Of a DNA stretch of 46,864 nucleotides, positions 6,372 to 15,095 are shown piece by piece; within the stretch, counting starts at the first letter, position 1, and every line of letters starts with the position of its first letter. The DNA is taken from the NCBI GenBank assembly GCA_052390275.1, contig JBQTHD010000021.1, forward strand, positions 1 to 46,864, read 5' to 3'. The notes beneath the pieces are model-generated. The model had not been told where the DNA came from, made no database searches, and was given only the letters and a program-made list of their open reading frames with translations. This stretch comes from JBQTHD01 sp052390275. Lineage in GTDB: Bacteria; Actinomycetota; Acidimicrobiia; Acidimicrobiales; AC-14. The position numbers and the translations under genes were made by a program.

Positions 6372-7987
6372 CCGCCCGCTTGCAGGGTGTCCCACCGTTG
6401 GCTGGCCTGGGCCGGGTGGAACTCGACCAACTCGAAGCCTTGGGCCACACCGTATGTCCGCCCAACCGCTGCAAGGGGGACGACCACGTTCACGTCGCTG
6501 ATGGCCAGGTCCATCATTCGGGCGGCCCGCGCCCTGACCACCTCGGGGTCGGTGGCGGCGAGAGACTCCTCGGCGAGGTTGTCCAACTCACCTCCGGGGG
6601 AGAAGCGGTCAGTGCCCTCGTAGCGGGAGTAGAGGCGGGAGATCGGCAACAAGGCGGGGTTGGCGTCGTTCTGGGTGGGGGCCTCCAGGTCCAGTACGAA
6701 CTCGTTGGATGCGTAGAAGGATCGGAACGTCGACTGTTCCAGCACCGGCCGGGCCGCCACCTCGATGCCCAGGGCCCGCAACTGGGCCACGATGAGATCG
6801 AAGGCGGAAAGTTCGATGTCGGCCCAGCCGATGAGGCTTAGCGCCAGCCGCCGGTCCCCCCTGACCCGCACCCCGTCGGGACCTGGGACCCATCCGCCTT
6901 CGTCGAGGGCGCGCCGGGCGCCGTCGGGGTCGAAGGCCACCGGCCGCACGTCCTCGGCGGCCGATCCCAGGACCGCCCGGGGGGCCATCCAACGACCGGG
7001 CTCGCCGTCGCCCCCCAGGACGGCCCGCACGTACGCCTGGCGGTCCAGGCCCAGGGTTATGGCCCGGCGAACGGCGGCATCCGACCCCAGGTCATGGCTC
7101 GCTACGCCGGCCTTGTTGATGTAGAGCAGATGGGTGCGCCCCGGCGTGGAGCGGATGATCGAGGCGCGGTCCGAGCCGTCCACCCGTTTGGCGTCGCCCG
7201 GGGTCAGGTCCATGGCCACGTCCGCGCTGCCGTTGAGCAGGGCGTCGGCCCGCTCGGCCGGGTCGGGCATGAACTTGACCTCCAGCCGGGCCATGGGGGC
7301 GGCCCGGCCCCGGTAGCCGTCGAATCGTTCGAAGGTGGCGGAAATGCCCTCCCGGTACCCGGTGACCCGGTAGGGACCGGTCCCCACCGGTGGACTGGAG
7401 GAGAAGGTGGTGTCGGCGGCCACGATGGCCCCCTGGGGGTGGGCCAACTGCTCCGGCAGGCGCTGGTTGGCCACCGCCGGCACGAAGTCGACGGTGAACT
7501 CATCGATTTGGACGACGGATCCCGGGCCGAGGGTGTTGAGCACGCTGGACAGACGACGGCTCTCCGATTGCAGTTGCCAGGTCCACAGGACGTCGGCGGC
7601 GGTGAAGGGTCGGCCATCGTGGAACTTGACGTCCCGACGAAGGTGAAAACGCCAACCCTTGTTGTCGGGCCGGGGCTCCCAGCGATCGGCCAGACCGGGG
7701 CGCAGGCTGTAGTCGGGGCCCAGGCTCACCAGCGTCTCGAAGACGTTGAAGTTGAGGGGGAACACGAAGGGCGTGGAGGTGGTCTGCAACGTCTCGCCCG
7801 GCCAGGGGTCGGCGGGGGCGGCGATGCGGGCGGTGGTGGGCGCGACTCTGGGCGGTTCCGAAGCGCCGCTGCAACCGGCCAGAACGATGGCGGCCACCAG
7901 TACGACCGCCAGGCTGCGACGGCTGGGGCGGTGGCCGGCGGGCGACTCCAGCGCGGTTACGGGGCCTGAGCGGTGCCGGCTATTCAA
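6368..7987 (-). CDS. Peptide-type ABC substrate-binding lipoprotein (SBP family 5)
   Basis: 539 residues. The N-terminus has Arg residues, a hydrophobic stretch and the lipobox LAGC, so it is an extracytoplasmic lipoprotein. Family 5 features include FNVFETLVSLGPDYSLRPGLADRW, WRFHLRRDVKFHDGRPFTAADV and the domain-closing DLIVAQLRALGIEV. It should bind oligopeptides, nickel complexes or similar solutes; the ligand cannot be read from sequence. TTG 7987 is chosen because AAGGGAG lies 9 bases upstream and other in-frame candidates lack a start codon. Divergent from the two ATPase genes; no permease gene is nearby. Confidence 0.88.
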   Translation of the reverse strand: MNSRHRSGPVTALESPAGHRPSRRSLAVVLVAAIVLAGCSGASEPPRVAPTTARIAAPADPWPGETLQTTSTPFVFPLNFNVFETLVSLGPDYSLRPGLADRWEPRPDNKGWRFHLRRDVKFHDGRPFTAADVLWTWQLQSESRRLSSVLNTLGPGSVVQIDEFTVDFVPAVANQRLPEQLAHPQGAIVAADTTFSSSPPVGTGPYRVTGYREGISATFERFDGYRGRAAPMARLEVKFMPDPAERADALLNGSADVAMDLTPGDAKRVDGSDRASIIRSTPGRTHLLYINKAGVASHDLGSDAAVRRAITLGLDRQAYVRAVLGGDGEPGRWMAPRAVLGSAAEDVRPVAFDPDGARRALDEGGWVPGPDGVRVRGDRRLALSLIGWADIELSAFDLIVAQLRALGIEVAARPVLEQSTFRSFYASNEFVLDLEAPTQNDANPALLPISRLYSRYEGTDRFSPGGELDNLAEESLAATDPEVVRARAARMMDLAISDVNVVVPLAAVGRTYGVAQGFELVEFHPAQASQRWDTLQAGG

Positions 7988-8136
7988 AGTTTCGACGCTC
8001 CCTTCGGCGGGGATTGTCCCGGCTTTCGTGGTCCGGGCCGGAACAAAGCGGTGTTGGCCGAATAGATTCACACAGCTTCTCCCATCCCGGTCCTTCAACC
8101 CTGCATGACCAAGCCCCGCACGATCAGCCCTCCTCC
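7988..8136. promoter_or_regulatory. Divergent promoter region of the peptide ABC genes
   Basis: Shared upstream region of the lipoprotein (minus) and ATPase (plus) genes. A TAGATT hexamer near 8064 could be a plus-strand -10 box; no operator is evident. Confidence 0.35.
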
Positions 8137-9201
8137 ATGGTGGTAGCCCCAAACTTGAAACCCGTCGTGAACGTGCCATCTGTTGTCCTCCCGGCCGATT
8201 CCAGCGCGCCGGTGCTGGAGATCGACGATCTGGCCGTCACGTTCTCCACCCCGGCCGGGCTGGTCCACGCGGTCCGGGGGGTCAGCCTCTCCGTCGGCCA
8301 GGGGGAGGTCCTGGGCGTGGTTGGAGAATCCGGTTGTGGCAAGAGCGTCACGATGCTCGCCACCCTGGGCCTGCTCCCGGCCAACACCCGGGCCACGGGC
8401 AGCGTTCGTTTCCGGGGGCGCGAGCTGCTGGGTCTGCCGTCGGCGGAACTGAGGCCCCTGCGGGGCGAGCGCATGGCCATGGTCTTCCAGGACCCGATCA
8501 CCTCCCTCAATCCGGTCCTGACCGTCGGCTACCAGGTGGCCGAGGCCATCCGGGTGCACCACTCCGAGGTCCGCCGAAAGGAAGGGCGACGGCGGGCGGT
8601 CGAGTTGTTGAGCCAGGTGGGAATTCCCCAGGCTGATCGTCGGTACGACGACTACCCGCATCAGTTCTCCGGGGGAATGTGCCAGCGGGCCATGATCGCC
8701 ATGGCCATCGCCAACAGCCCCGATCTGCTGATTGCGGACGAGCCCACCACCGCCCTCGACGTGACCATCCAGGCCCAGATTCTGGATCTCCTGCGGTCGA
8801 TCCAGGCCGAACGGGGCATGGCCATCGTCATCATCAGCCACGACCTCGGGGTGGTGGCCGGCCTGGCCGATCGGGTGGCTGTCATGTACGCGGGGCGCGT
8901 GGTGGAGCGGGGTTCGGTGAACGACGTCTACTACCGGTGCCGCCACCCGTACACCCGGGGGCTGCTGGCCTCGCTACCCCGAATGGACGACCCGGGCCGA
9001 ACGCCCCTCACCCCCATCGAGGGGTCGCCGCCGTCGCTGCTCAACCTGCCGCCGGGCTGCACCTTCAGACCGCGCTGTCCCAGGGCGGAGGAGGACTGCA
9101 CCCGGGTCGAGCCTGACCTTGTGCGCACCGGGGCGGTGGAATCGGCCTGTCTTCATCCCGACTCCTCCCCCGGCCCGGTGCAGGAAATGGTGCCGGCATG
9201 A
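8137..9201 (+). CDS. Oligopeptide ABC transporter ATPase (DppD/OppD type)
   Basis: 354 residues. Walker A GESGCGKS, Q-loop VFQDP, signature FSGGMCQR, Walker B LLIADEPTTALDVT and H-loop SHD are all present, followed by the C-terminal oligopeptide-transporter ATPase extension with CTFRPRCPRAEEDC, the Cys-rich [4Fe-4S]-type motif of this family. ATG 8137 is the best start; the family homology begins with VLEIDDLAVTF about 27 residues later, so GTG 8168 region or other starts remain possible. Its stop overlaps the next ATG (ATGA). Works with the DppF-type subunit, but the membrane components must be encoded elsewhere. Confidence 0.92.
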   Translation: MVVAPNLKPVVNVPSVVLPADSSAPVLEIDDLAVTFSTPAGLVHAVRGVSLSVGQGEVLGVVGESGCGKSVTMLATLGLLPANTRATGSVRFRGRELLGLPSAELRPLRGERMAMVFQDPITSLNPVLTVGYQVAEAIRVHHSEVRRKEGRRRAVELLSQVGIPQADRRYDDYPHQFSGGMCQRAMIAMAIANSPDLLIADEPTTALDVTIQAQILDLLRSIQAERGMAIVIISHDLGVVAGLADRVAVMYAGRVVERGSVNDVYYRCRHPYTRGLLASLPRMDDPGRTPLTPIEGSPPSLLNLPPGCTFRPRCPRAEEDCTRVEPDLVRTGAVESACLHPDSSPGPVQEMVPA

Positions 9202-10208
9202 GCAGCACCGAGCCGGTGCGAAGCGATCCGCTGCTGTCGGTGCGGAACCTGGTCAAGGAGTTCCCGGCCAAGGGCAACCGCCTGTTCGGGGGCAAGGAGG
9301 TGGTGCAGGCGGTGTCGGGGGTCAGCTTCGACGTCTTCGCCGGGGAGACCTTGGGGCTGGTGGGCGAGTCCGGATGCGGCAAATCCACCACCGGACGCTG
9401 CATCCTCCGCCTGGTGGAGCCGACCGCCGGCCAGGTCCACTTCAAAGGGACCGACGTACTCAGCCTGCGCAAGAAGCCCATGCGCCGCCTCCGCCGGCAC
9501 ATGCAGATCGTCTTCCAGGACCCCTACGCCTCGCTGGACCCCCGGATGAACGTTTCCTCGATCGTGGCTGAGCCGTTGCTCATCCACGGCATGAAGCGCA
9601 AGGAGGCCCGGGCGCGGGTGGCCGGTCTGTTGGAGATGGTGCGACTGCTGCCCGAGCACGCCAACCGCTATCCCCACGAATTCTCCAGTGGCCAGCGCCA
9701 GCGCATCGGCATTGCCCGGGCCCTCGCCCTGGAGCCCGACCTGGTGGTCCTCGATGAGCCGGTCTCGGCCCTGGACGTGAGCATCCGGGCCGGGGTCCTC
9801 AACCTGTTGGAGCAGCTTCGGGCGGAGATGAACCTGTCGTATCTGTTCATCGCGCACGACCTTTCCGTGGTCCGCCACAGTTGCGACCGGGTGGCGGTGA
9901 TGTACCTGGGCCGCATCGTCGAGGTGGGATCCCGGGACGACATCTACCAGCGGGCCTCGCACCCTTACACCCAGGCGTTGCTCTCGGCTGTTCCGCTCCC
10001 TGATCCGGTGCGGGAGCGCAACCGGCAGCGAATCGTTCTCACGGGCGACCTGCCCAGCCCCATCGACCCGCCGTCGGGTTGCCGCTTCCGCACGCGCTGC
10101 CCCAAGGCCCAGGACATCTGTGCCGAGTCGACGCCCGAACTCATCGACCGGGGCCAGGGCCACCCCTCCGCCTGCCATTTCGCCGAGGAGATGACCTCCG
10201 TCACCTGA
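9198..10208 (+). CDS. Oligopeptide ABC transporter ATPase (DppF/OppF type)
   Basis: 336 residues with Walker A GESGCGKST, Q-loop VFQDPYASLDP, signature FSSGQRQRI (Ser in place of the first Gly, common in this subfamily), Walker B LVVLDEPVSALDVS and H-loop AHD; the C-terminal CRFRTRCPKAQDIC extension carries the family Cys pattern. Second ATPase of a heterodimer with the preceding protein, to which it is joined by a 4-base overlap. Convergent with the biotin carboxylase gene across a hairpin. Confidence 0.93.
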   Translation: MSSTEPVRSDPLLSVRNLVKEFPAKGNRLFGGKEVVQAVSGVSFDVFAGETLGLVGESGCGKSTTGRCILRLVEPTAGQVHFKGTDVLSLRKKPMRRLRRHMQIVFQDPYASLDPRMNVSSIVAEPLLIHGMKRKEARARVAGLLEMVRLLPEHANRYPHEFSSGQRQRIGIARALALEPDLVVLDEPVSALDVSIRAGVLNLLEQLRAEMNLSYLFIAHDLSVVRHSCDRVAVMYLGRIVEVGSRDDIYQRASHPYTQALLSAVPLPDPVRERNRQRIVLTGDLPSPIDPPSGCRFRTRCPKAQDICAESTPELIDRGQGHPSACHFAEEMTSVT

Positions 10209-10237
10209 ACGCGCCTCCGGCGAGGGCTCGCGTCAGG
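10204..10237. terminator. Hairpin between convergent ATPase and accA genes
   Basis: CCTGAACGCG pairs with CGCGTCAGG (one bulged A) around a 15-base loop; the arms contain the ends of both converging genes. Probable bidirectional terminator without a U-tract. Confidence 0.4.
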
Positions 10238-12038
10238 TAACGACGATCAGGATGTCGCCCATTTCCACGGTCGTGCCCACGGTTACGCGGACCTCGCTGA
10301 CCCGGCCGGCGGCCACCGCCTCCACCTGGTTCTCCATCTTCATGGCCTCGAGGACGCAGAGCGCCTGACCGGCGACCACCTCGGTTCCCTCGACCACGTT
10401 CACCCCCACGATGGTTCCCTGCATGGGAGCCCGGATCGCCCCTGCGGCCGGGGCCGGGCCTGAAGGCCCTCGGCCTGTGCGGCGCCTGGCCGCCGGGGCC
10501 ATGGTCGGCGAACCTGGCTCCGGGGCCGATCCGGCGGCGCCCGGAAGCCAGACCCGAACTGGGTAGCGGCGGCCGGAAACCTCCACCTCCACCAGTTGGC
10601 CGGGCCCGGATCCGGCCCCGCCGGCTCGACCCGTCCCCGGGCCCCGCCCCGATCCGCCGCCGGCATCGACCACGTTCGGGTCCGAGTCCAGATCGGAGAA
10701 GTCCAGGCGGTCCTCCACCCACCGGGTGGAGTGGGTACCGGCCACGAAATCGGGGTGGCGCAGGATCCGCAGATGGGCCTCGATGTTGGTGGCCACCCCC
10801 TCGATGGCCATCTCTCCCAGGACTCGCAGCATTCGTCGGCGGGCCTCCTCCCGGTCCCGTCCCCAGGACAGAACCTTGGCCACCAGGTTGTCGTAGTGCT
10901 GGCTGACGGCATCGCCTTCGCCGTAGCCGGCGTCGATGCGCACGCCGAAGCCACCCGGCCGGGAGAAGCGGGTCAGGCGCCCGGGCGAGGGGAGGAACCT
11001 CCCGCCCGCCACCCGTTCGGCGTTGACCCGGCACTCGATGGCATGGCCCCGAGGGTCGATCTGGTCCTGGGTGAACGAAAGGGGCTCTCCCGCCGCCACC
11101 CGTAGTTGCTCGGCCACCAGGTCCAGCCCGCACGCCAACTCGGTCAGGGGGTGTTCCACCTGCAGGCGGGTGTTCATCTCCAGGAAGAAGAACTCGCCGT
11201 CGGCGTACAGGAACTCCACCGTGCCGGCGTTGACGTAGCCGCATGCCGCCACGATGGCCACCGACGCTTCACCCATGGCCTGGCGGTCGGCCTGGGAAAG
11301 CCCGGGCGACGGGGTTTCTTCGATGAGTTTCTGGTGGCGGCGCTGGGAGGAGCAATCCCTCTCGCCCAACCACACCGCCTGCCCGCCGGAGTCGGCGAAG
11401 ACCTGCATCTCCACATGCCGCGGCCAGGCCAGGTAGCGCTCCACGTAGGCCTCGTCACGGCCGAAATAGGCCAGGCCCTCCCGTCGGGCCGACTCCAGGG
11501 CCGACGCCGCTTCCTCGGGCGCGTTGACCACCTTCAGGCCCCGGCCACCGCCTCCAAAAGCGGCCTTGATGGCCACCGGCCAACCGTGGATCTCCCCGAA
11601 GCGGACCACTTCGGCCGTCTCGGTCACCGGCCCCGGGCTGCCCTCGATGAGGGGGACCCCCGCCCGGCGGGCCACTTCCCGGGAGGAAAGCTTGTCCCCC
11701 ATCAACTCGATGGCCTCGGCGGGAGGGCCTACGAAGGTGGCCCCGGCCCCGGCCACCGCCCGGGCAAAGTCGGCGTTCTCGGAGAAGAAGCCGTAGCCGG
11801 GATGGACGGCGTCCGCCCCGCTTCGGGACAGGGCATCGAGGATGGCGGCGGTGTTCAGATAGCTGTCGGCCGGGGATTCCCCTCCGATGGAATAGGCCTC
11901 GTCGGCCAGGCGCACGTGGAGGGACCGGCGGTCCAGGTCGGAGTAGACGGCGACGCTGGGGACACCCAGTTCCCGGCAGGCCCGGATGACCCGGACGGCG
12001 ATCTCCCCACGGTTGGCCACCAGCACCTTGGAGAACAC
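10233..12038 (-). CDS. accA: Biotin carboxylase/BCCP subunit of an acyl-CoA carboxylase
   Basis: 601 residues from GTG 12038, which gives the classic start FSKVLVANRGEIAVRVIRAC. Order: biotin carboxylase N-domain, ATP-grasp with the Gly-rich loop KAAFGGGGRGLKVV and EMNTRLQVEHPLTE, the C-domain (HAIECRVNAE), a Gly/Pro-rich linker of about 90 residues, then a biotinyl domain with EAMKMEN, whose Lys is biotinylated. This is the alpha chain of actinobacterial acetyl/propionyl-CoA carboxylases that supplies malonyl- or methylmalonyl-CoA. The carboxyltransferase beta subunit is not in the window. Divergent from the biotin ligase with only 17 bases between start codons. Confidence 0.93.
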   Translation of the reverse strand: MFSKVLVANRGEIAVRVIRACRELGVPSVAVYSDLDRRSLHVRLADEAYSIGGESPADSYLNTAAILDALSRSGADAVHPGYGFFSENADFARAVAGAGATFVGPPAEAIELMGDKLSSREVARRAGVPLIEGSPGPVTETAEVVRFGEIHGWPVAIKAAFGGGGRGLKVVNAPEEAASALESARREGLAYFGRDEAYVERYLAWPRHVEMQVFADSGGQAVWLGERDCSSQRRHQKLIEETPSPGLSQADRQAMGEASVAIVAACGYVNAGTVEFLYADGEFFFLEMNTRLQVEHPLTELACGLDLVAEQLRVAAGEPLSFTQDQIDPRGHAIECRVNAERVAGGRFLPSPGRLTRFSRPGGFGVRIDAGYGEGDAVSQHYDNLVAKVLSWGRDREEARRRMLRVLGEMAIEGVATNIEAHLRILRHPDFVAGTHSTRWVEDRLDFSDLDSDPNVVDAGGGSGRGPGTGRAGGAGSGPGQLVEVEVSGRRYPVRVWLPGAAGSAPEPGSPTMAPAARRRTGRGPSGPAPAAGAIRAPMQGTIVGVNVVEGTEVVAGQALCVLEAMKMENQVEAVAAGRVSEVRVTVGTTVEMGDILIVVT

Positions 12039-12043
12039 CGACC

Positions 12044-12049
12044 TATGGT
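12044..12049 (+). promoter_or_regulatory. -10 box TATGGT before birA, probable leaderless start
   Basis: TATGGT ends 6 bases before GTG 12056 and lies in the 17-bp gap shared with accA. Confidence 0.4.
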
Positions 12050-12055
12050 GCTGCG

Positions 12056-12994
12056 GTGGCTGACCCGGCGCCAACCGGGCCCGTGTGGCCGGCCGGCAAC
12101 CGCCCACCACCTTCGGCCGACCCATGGCGCCTCACCTGGCACGATACGGTCGATTCCACCCAGGACACGGTGGTCGAAGCCGCCCGCCGGGGGGCCGGAC
12201 CCGGCCTGGTGGTGGCTGCGGACCATCAGCGCCGGGGCCGTGGCCGCCGGGGCAGGACCTGGTCGGATCACCCGGGTTCCTGCCTGTTGGCTTCGGTACT
12301 GATCGGCTCCCGCCTCGACCCGGCGGAGGCGCTGATCCCCCTGGCGGCCGGTCTGGCCCTGAAAGCAACTGTGGCCGAAGTTGGGGTGACGGCCGGGCTC
12401 AAATGGCCCAACGACCTGGTGGCCGGGGACGACTCCAAGCTGGGCGGGTTGCTGTGCCAGGCGGTCCCGGGGAATCTGGTGGTCATTGGTCTGGGCTTGA
12501 ACGTGGGCTGGGCCGGGACCCGGCCCGAGGGGGCCACCGACCTGGCGGCCCAAAGATCACCGGCACTACGGGCGTCGACCCAGGAGATGTCAGCCCAGGA
12601 GATGTCCGGATGCGGGGCCGGTGGAGGCGACGCCGGCGGCGTGAGTCGGGCGATCCGGGACCGGCTACTTAAAAGGTTCCTGAGCCATGTCGATGACCTT
12701 GGCCGCCGGGACAAAGGGGAGATCCTCGAGTTGTACCGCCAGGCCTGCGTAACCCTGGGCCGGGAGGTTCGGGTTGAGGTGGCCGACGGAGGCACCGCGC
12801 AGGGTCGGGCGGTGGCTGTGGACGATCGCGGATGCTTGGTTGTGGCCACCTCGGCCGGCCGCCGGAGCCTCAGCGCCGGGCAGGTTGTTCATTGCCGGGT
12901 CCCGGAAGGGGCCATGGATCAAGGGGCCATGGATCAAGGGGCCATGGATCAGCCTGATCAGGGATCGAGGTCGCTCGACACCAGATCCGAGTAG
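12056..12994 (+). CDS. birA: Biotin--[biotin carboxylase carrier protein] ligase
   Basis: 312 residues, no N-terminal DNA-binding domain, so a mono-functional ligase that adenylates biotin and transfers it to the EAMKM lysine of carrier domains. Motifs: DSTQDTVVEAA, the biotinyl-AMP loop GRGRRGRTW, GSCLLASVLI, and KWPNDLV with LGGLLCQ. An unusual Ala/Ser insert with QEMSAQEMSG (about residues 177-195) interrupts the usual sequence. The C-terminus carries three GAMDQ repeats and runs 37 bases into the convergent pabC gene, which suggests the original stop was lost. Its neighbour accA is the obvious substrate. Confidence 0.9.
   Translation: MADPAPTGPVWPAGNRPPPSADPWRLTWHDTVDSTQDTVVEAARRGAGPGLVVAADHQRRGRGRRGRTWSDHPGSCLLASVLIGSRLDPAEALIPLAAGLALKATVAEVGVTAGLKWPNDLVAGDDSKLGGLLCQAVPGNLVVIGLGLNVGWAGTRPEGATDLAAQRSPALRASTQEMSAQEMSGCGAGGGDAGGVSRAIRDRLLKRFLSHVDDLGRRDKGEILELYRQACVTLGREVRVEVADGGTAQGRAVAVDDRGCLVVATSAGRRSLSAGQVVHCRVPEGAMDQGAMDQGAMDQPDQGSRSLDTRSE
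12908..12952 (+). repeat. 15-bp tandem repeat x3 in birA (GAMDQ)
   Basis: Three units of GGGGCCATGGATCAA, last base varied in the third. In frame, it adds GAMDQ three times near the end of BirA. Confidence 0.9.
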
Positions 12995-13854
12995 GCCCGC
13001 ATCAATCCGGCGGTGACGGGGCCCGGACACTGGGCCACCGGTGACGAATCGATCAAGCTGACAGGCTGAACCTGGCGAATGCTCGAGGTGAGGAACACCT
13101 CTTGACAACGTGCCAGATCAGCCGGGGTCAGGCTCCTCACCTCCACCGCCAGACCCGCGGTTTTCGCCGCCAGTTCCAGGACCAGTTCCCGGGTGATGCC
13201 GGCGAGGCACCCCGACGACAGCGGCGGCGTCAACAGGACGCCGTCGCCCACGGCGAAGAGGTTGCTGCCCGTCCCCTCGCACACTTGCCCGTCCAGGTTG
13301 ACCAACAGTGCTTCGCAGGCCCCTCGCTCCCGGGCCCAGGCCAGGCAGACCACGTTCTCCCCGTAGGAGGTGGACTTGACGCCGGCCAGGGCGCTGTGCG
13401 GGTTGCGGGGCCAGGGAGCCACCGCCACCACCGCCGGTCCCGCCACCGGTGCCGTCGTCTCGGCCGCCACCACCAGCGTGGGGGGGCCATCGCCCCGCTG
13501 AGACCCCATCGGCCCGGGTCCCGAGGTGAGGGTGATACGCAGTCTCCCGGAGGGCTCACGGGCTTTCCCCTCACCGCCGGGAGACCCTGGCGACGGTGAG
13601 GCCGAGTCCGGGGACCAGTCCTGGGCGGCCAGGACCTGATCCATGGCTGCGGAGATGACCTCGTCGGGGGGCGCTGCCAGCCCCATGGCGCGGGCGGAGG
13701 CCGCCAGGCGGGCGAGGTGTCGCCGGCGGGCGAAGTCGAAGGCTCCGTAGACCGCCGAGGTCTCGAACACCCCGTCGCCCACCAAAAGCCCGTGGTCACG
13801 TGCCGAGATTGCCCCCTCGTCGCCGCTGATGAGCCGGCCGTCGACGAAGATCAC
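12958..13854 (-). CDS. pabC: Aminodeoxychorismate lyase (class IV PLP enzyme)
   Basis: 298 residues. Fold-type IV PLP enzyme: ISARDHGLLVGDGVFET near the N-terminus, KSTSYGENVVCLAWARERGACEALLVN (Lys binds PLP), GTGSNLFAV and CLAGITRELVLELA. With pabB directly upstream it most likely releases pyruvate from aminodeoxychorismate to give p-aminobenzoate; a branched-chain or D-amino-acid aminotransferase is the alternative from the family alone. Start GTG 13854 overlaps the pabB stop (GTGA); ATG 13866 is also in frame. A Ser/Pro-rich insert (about residues 75-95) is longer than usual. Overlaps the end of convergent birA by 37 bases. Confidence 0.85.
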   Translation of the reverse strand: MIFVDGRLISGDEGAISARDHGLLVGDGVFETSAVYGAFDFARRRHLARLAASARAMGLAAPPDEVISAAMDQVLAAQDWSPDSASPSPGSPGGEGKAREPSGRLRITLTSGPGPMGSQRGDGPPTLVVAAETTAPVAGPAVVAVAPWPRNPHSALAGVKSTSYGENVVCLAWARERGACEALLVNLDGQVCEGTGSNLFAVGDGVLLTPPLSSGCLAGITRELVLELAAKTAGLAVEVRSLTPADLARCQEVFLTSSIRQVQPVSLIDSSPVAQCPGPVTAGLMRAYSDLVSSDLDP

Positions 13855-15077
13855 GCCGAGGCCCATTCCGGCTCGGCGGTGCTGCGCCGATGCCAGTCGC
13901 CCAGGCAAACGTCGGCCACGGCCAAGAGGCGGGAGAGCTTCAACTCGGTCTCGTCCCACTCGGCCGCTGGGTCCGACCCCCAGGTGATACCCGCCCCGGC
14001 TCCCACGTTCAAAGTTGTTCCCTCCACCCAGAAGGTTCGGATGGCCACGTTCAGTTCGGCCTCGCGCCGATCGGCGTCGATCCATCCGATCGAGCCGCAG
14101 TACACCCCCCGGGGTTCGGGCTCCAGGGCGGCGATCGCGTCGAGGGAGGCCACTTTGGGGGCCCCGGTGACCGAACCGGGAGGGAACGTCGCGCCCAGGA
14201 TCTCCGCCCAACCCAGGTGCGGGCGGAGCCGGCCGCCGACCGTGCTGACCAGATGGACCAGACCGGGATGGCGTTCGGTACGCCACAACGACGGAACCTC
14301 GATGCTTCCGTAGTCACAGATTCGACCCAGATCGTTTCGCATGAGATCGACGATCATCACGTTCTCGGCCCGGTCCTTGGCCCCCAGTCCCCCGGGGCCC
14401 ACAGCCGTACCCTTGATGGGCTCGGTGATCAGGCGCTCGCCCCGGCGGGACAGGAAGCGCTCGGGGGATGCGGAGACGACGTGAAGCCCAGCCGAGGGCA
14501 GGCGGATGTGCGCCGCGTAGGGGGCCGGGTTGAATCGACTCAGCCCGGCGGCCAGGCCGGCCATGAACGTAGGGATCTCGGCCGCTTCCGTCGCCGGGGC
14601 CGGGGGCCGGAGAAGATCCCGACGCAGCCTGCGACAGATGTTCACCTGGTAGAAGTCCCCGTCGGCAATTCCCGACCGCACCGCCTCGGCCGCCCGTATG
14701 TAGGCGCTGCGGTCGAGGCTGGAGTGCCACTCTCCTCCTACTCCTACGGCGGCGTCGGCCGACGCGGTGCTGGCGGGGCCGGGGGGCCGGGGGGGCCGTT
14801 TCGGCCTATCCCCAGGGCGGCCAAGCGGGGTGACGCGGGCGAAGCGGGCCAGCACCGGCGGAGCGTCGAAGGGCAGGATCACCACCCAGATCCCCGAGCG
14901 ATCCAGAACTCCCAGGTCATGGGACAACTCGGCCAGGTCCTCGAACCGACGCCCCCCCACCACGGCTTCGTCGATCGACGATGTCATGCGGGCGCCGAGC
15001 CTAGGTCTGTCGGTCGGTTCCAGCGGTGGCTCGGCGCCGGCAGGGGGATGGGCGGCGAATAACGGGGCTTCAGCCAC
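13851..15077 (-). CDS. pabB: Aminodeoxychorismate synthase component I
   Basis: 408 residues from GTG 15077. Chorismate-binding enzyme: DFYQVNICRRL, SPERFLSRRGERLITEPIKGTA, NVMIVDLMRNDLGRIC, FPPGSVTGAPKV and YCGSIGWID, with the PIKGT lysine typical of PabB rather than TrpE. It makes 4-amino-4-deoxychorismate using ammonia from a glutaminase (PabA/TrpG), which is not in this window. A disordered segment rich in Arg/Pro/Ala (about residues 95-120) separates the short N-terminal part from the chorismate domain. Coupled to pabC by GTGA; its start is 18 bases from the divergent LCP gene. Confidence 0.9.
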   Translation of the reverse strand: MAEAPLFAAHPPAGAEPPLEPTDRPRLGARMTSSIDEAVVGGRRFEDLAELSHDLGVLDRSGIWVVILPFDAPPVLARFARVTPLGRPGDRPKRPPRPPGPASTASADAAVGVGGEWHSSLDRSAYIRAAEAVRSGIADGDFYQVNICRRLRRDLLRPPAPATEAAEIPTFMAGLAAGLSRFNPAPYAAHIRLPSAGLHVVSASPERFLSRRGERLITEPIKGTAVGPGGLGAKDRAENVMIVDLMRNDLGRICDYGSIEVPSLWRTERHPGLVHLVSTVGGRLRPHLGWAEILGATFPPGSVTGAPKVASLDAIAALEPEPRGVYCGSIGWIDADRREAELNVAIRTFWVEGTTLNVGAGAGITWGSDPAAEWDETELKLSRLLAVADVCLGDWHRRSTAEPEWASA

Positions 15078-15082
15078 GGCGA

Positions 15083-15088
15083 TACCTT
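15083..15088 (+). promoter_or_regulatory. -10 box TACCTT before first LCP gene
   Basis: TACCTT ends 7 bases before GTG 15096; probable leaderless transcript. Confidence 0.45.
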
Positions 15089-15095
15089 CGGCCCG

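Noticed and set aside
12039..12048. Leaderless -10 box for accA (TAGGTC on the minus strand)
   Set aside because: The last base is not T and the spacing to GTG 12038 is too short.
11106..12302. 398-residue frame on the plus strand opposite accA
   Set aside because: It is the antisense of the biotin carboxylase gene; the sequence is Gly/Arg/Pro-rich without any domain.
12958..14286. pabC as a 442-residue protein
   Set aside because: The first 144 residues are an out-of-frame reading of pabB; the PLP enzyme begins at GTG 13854 or ATG 13866.
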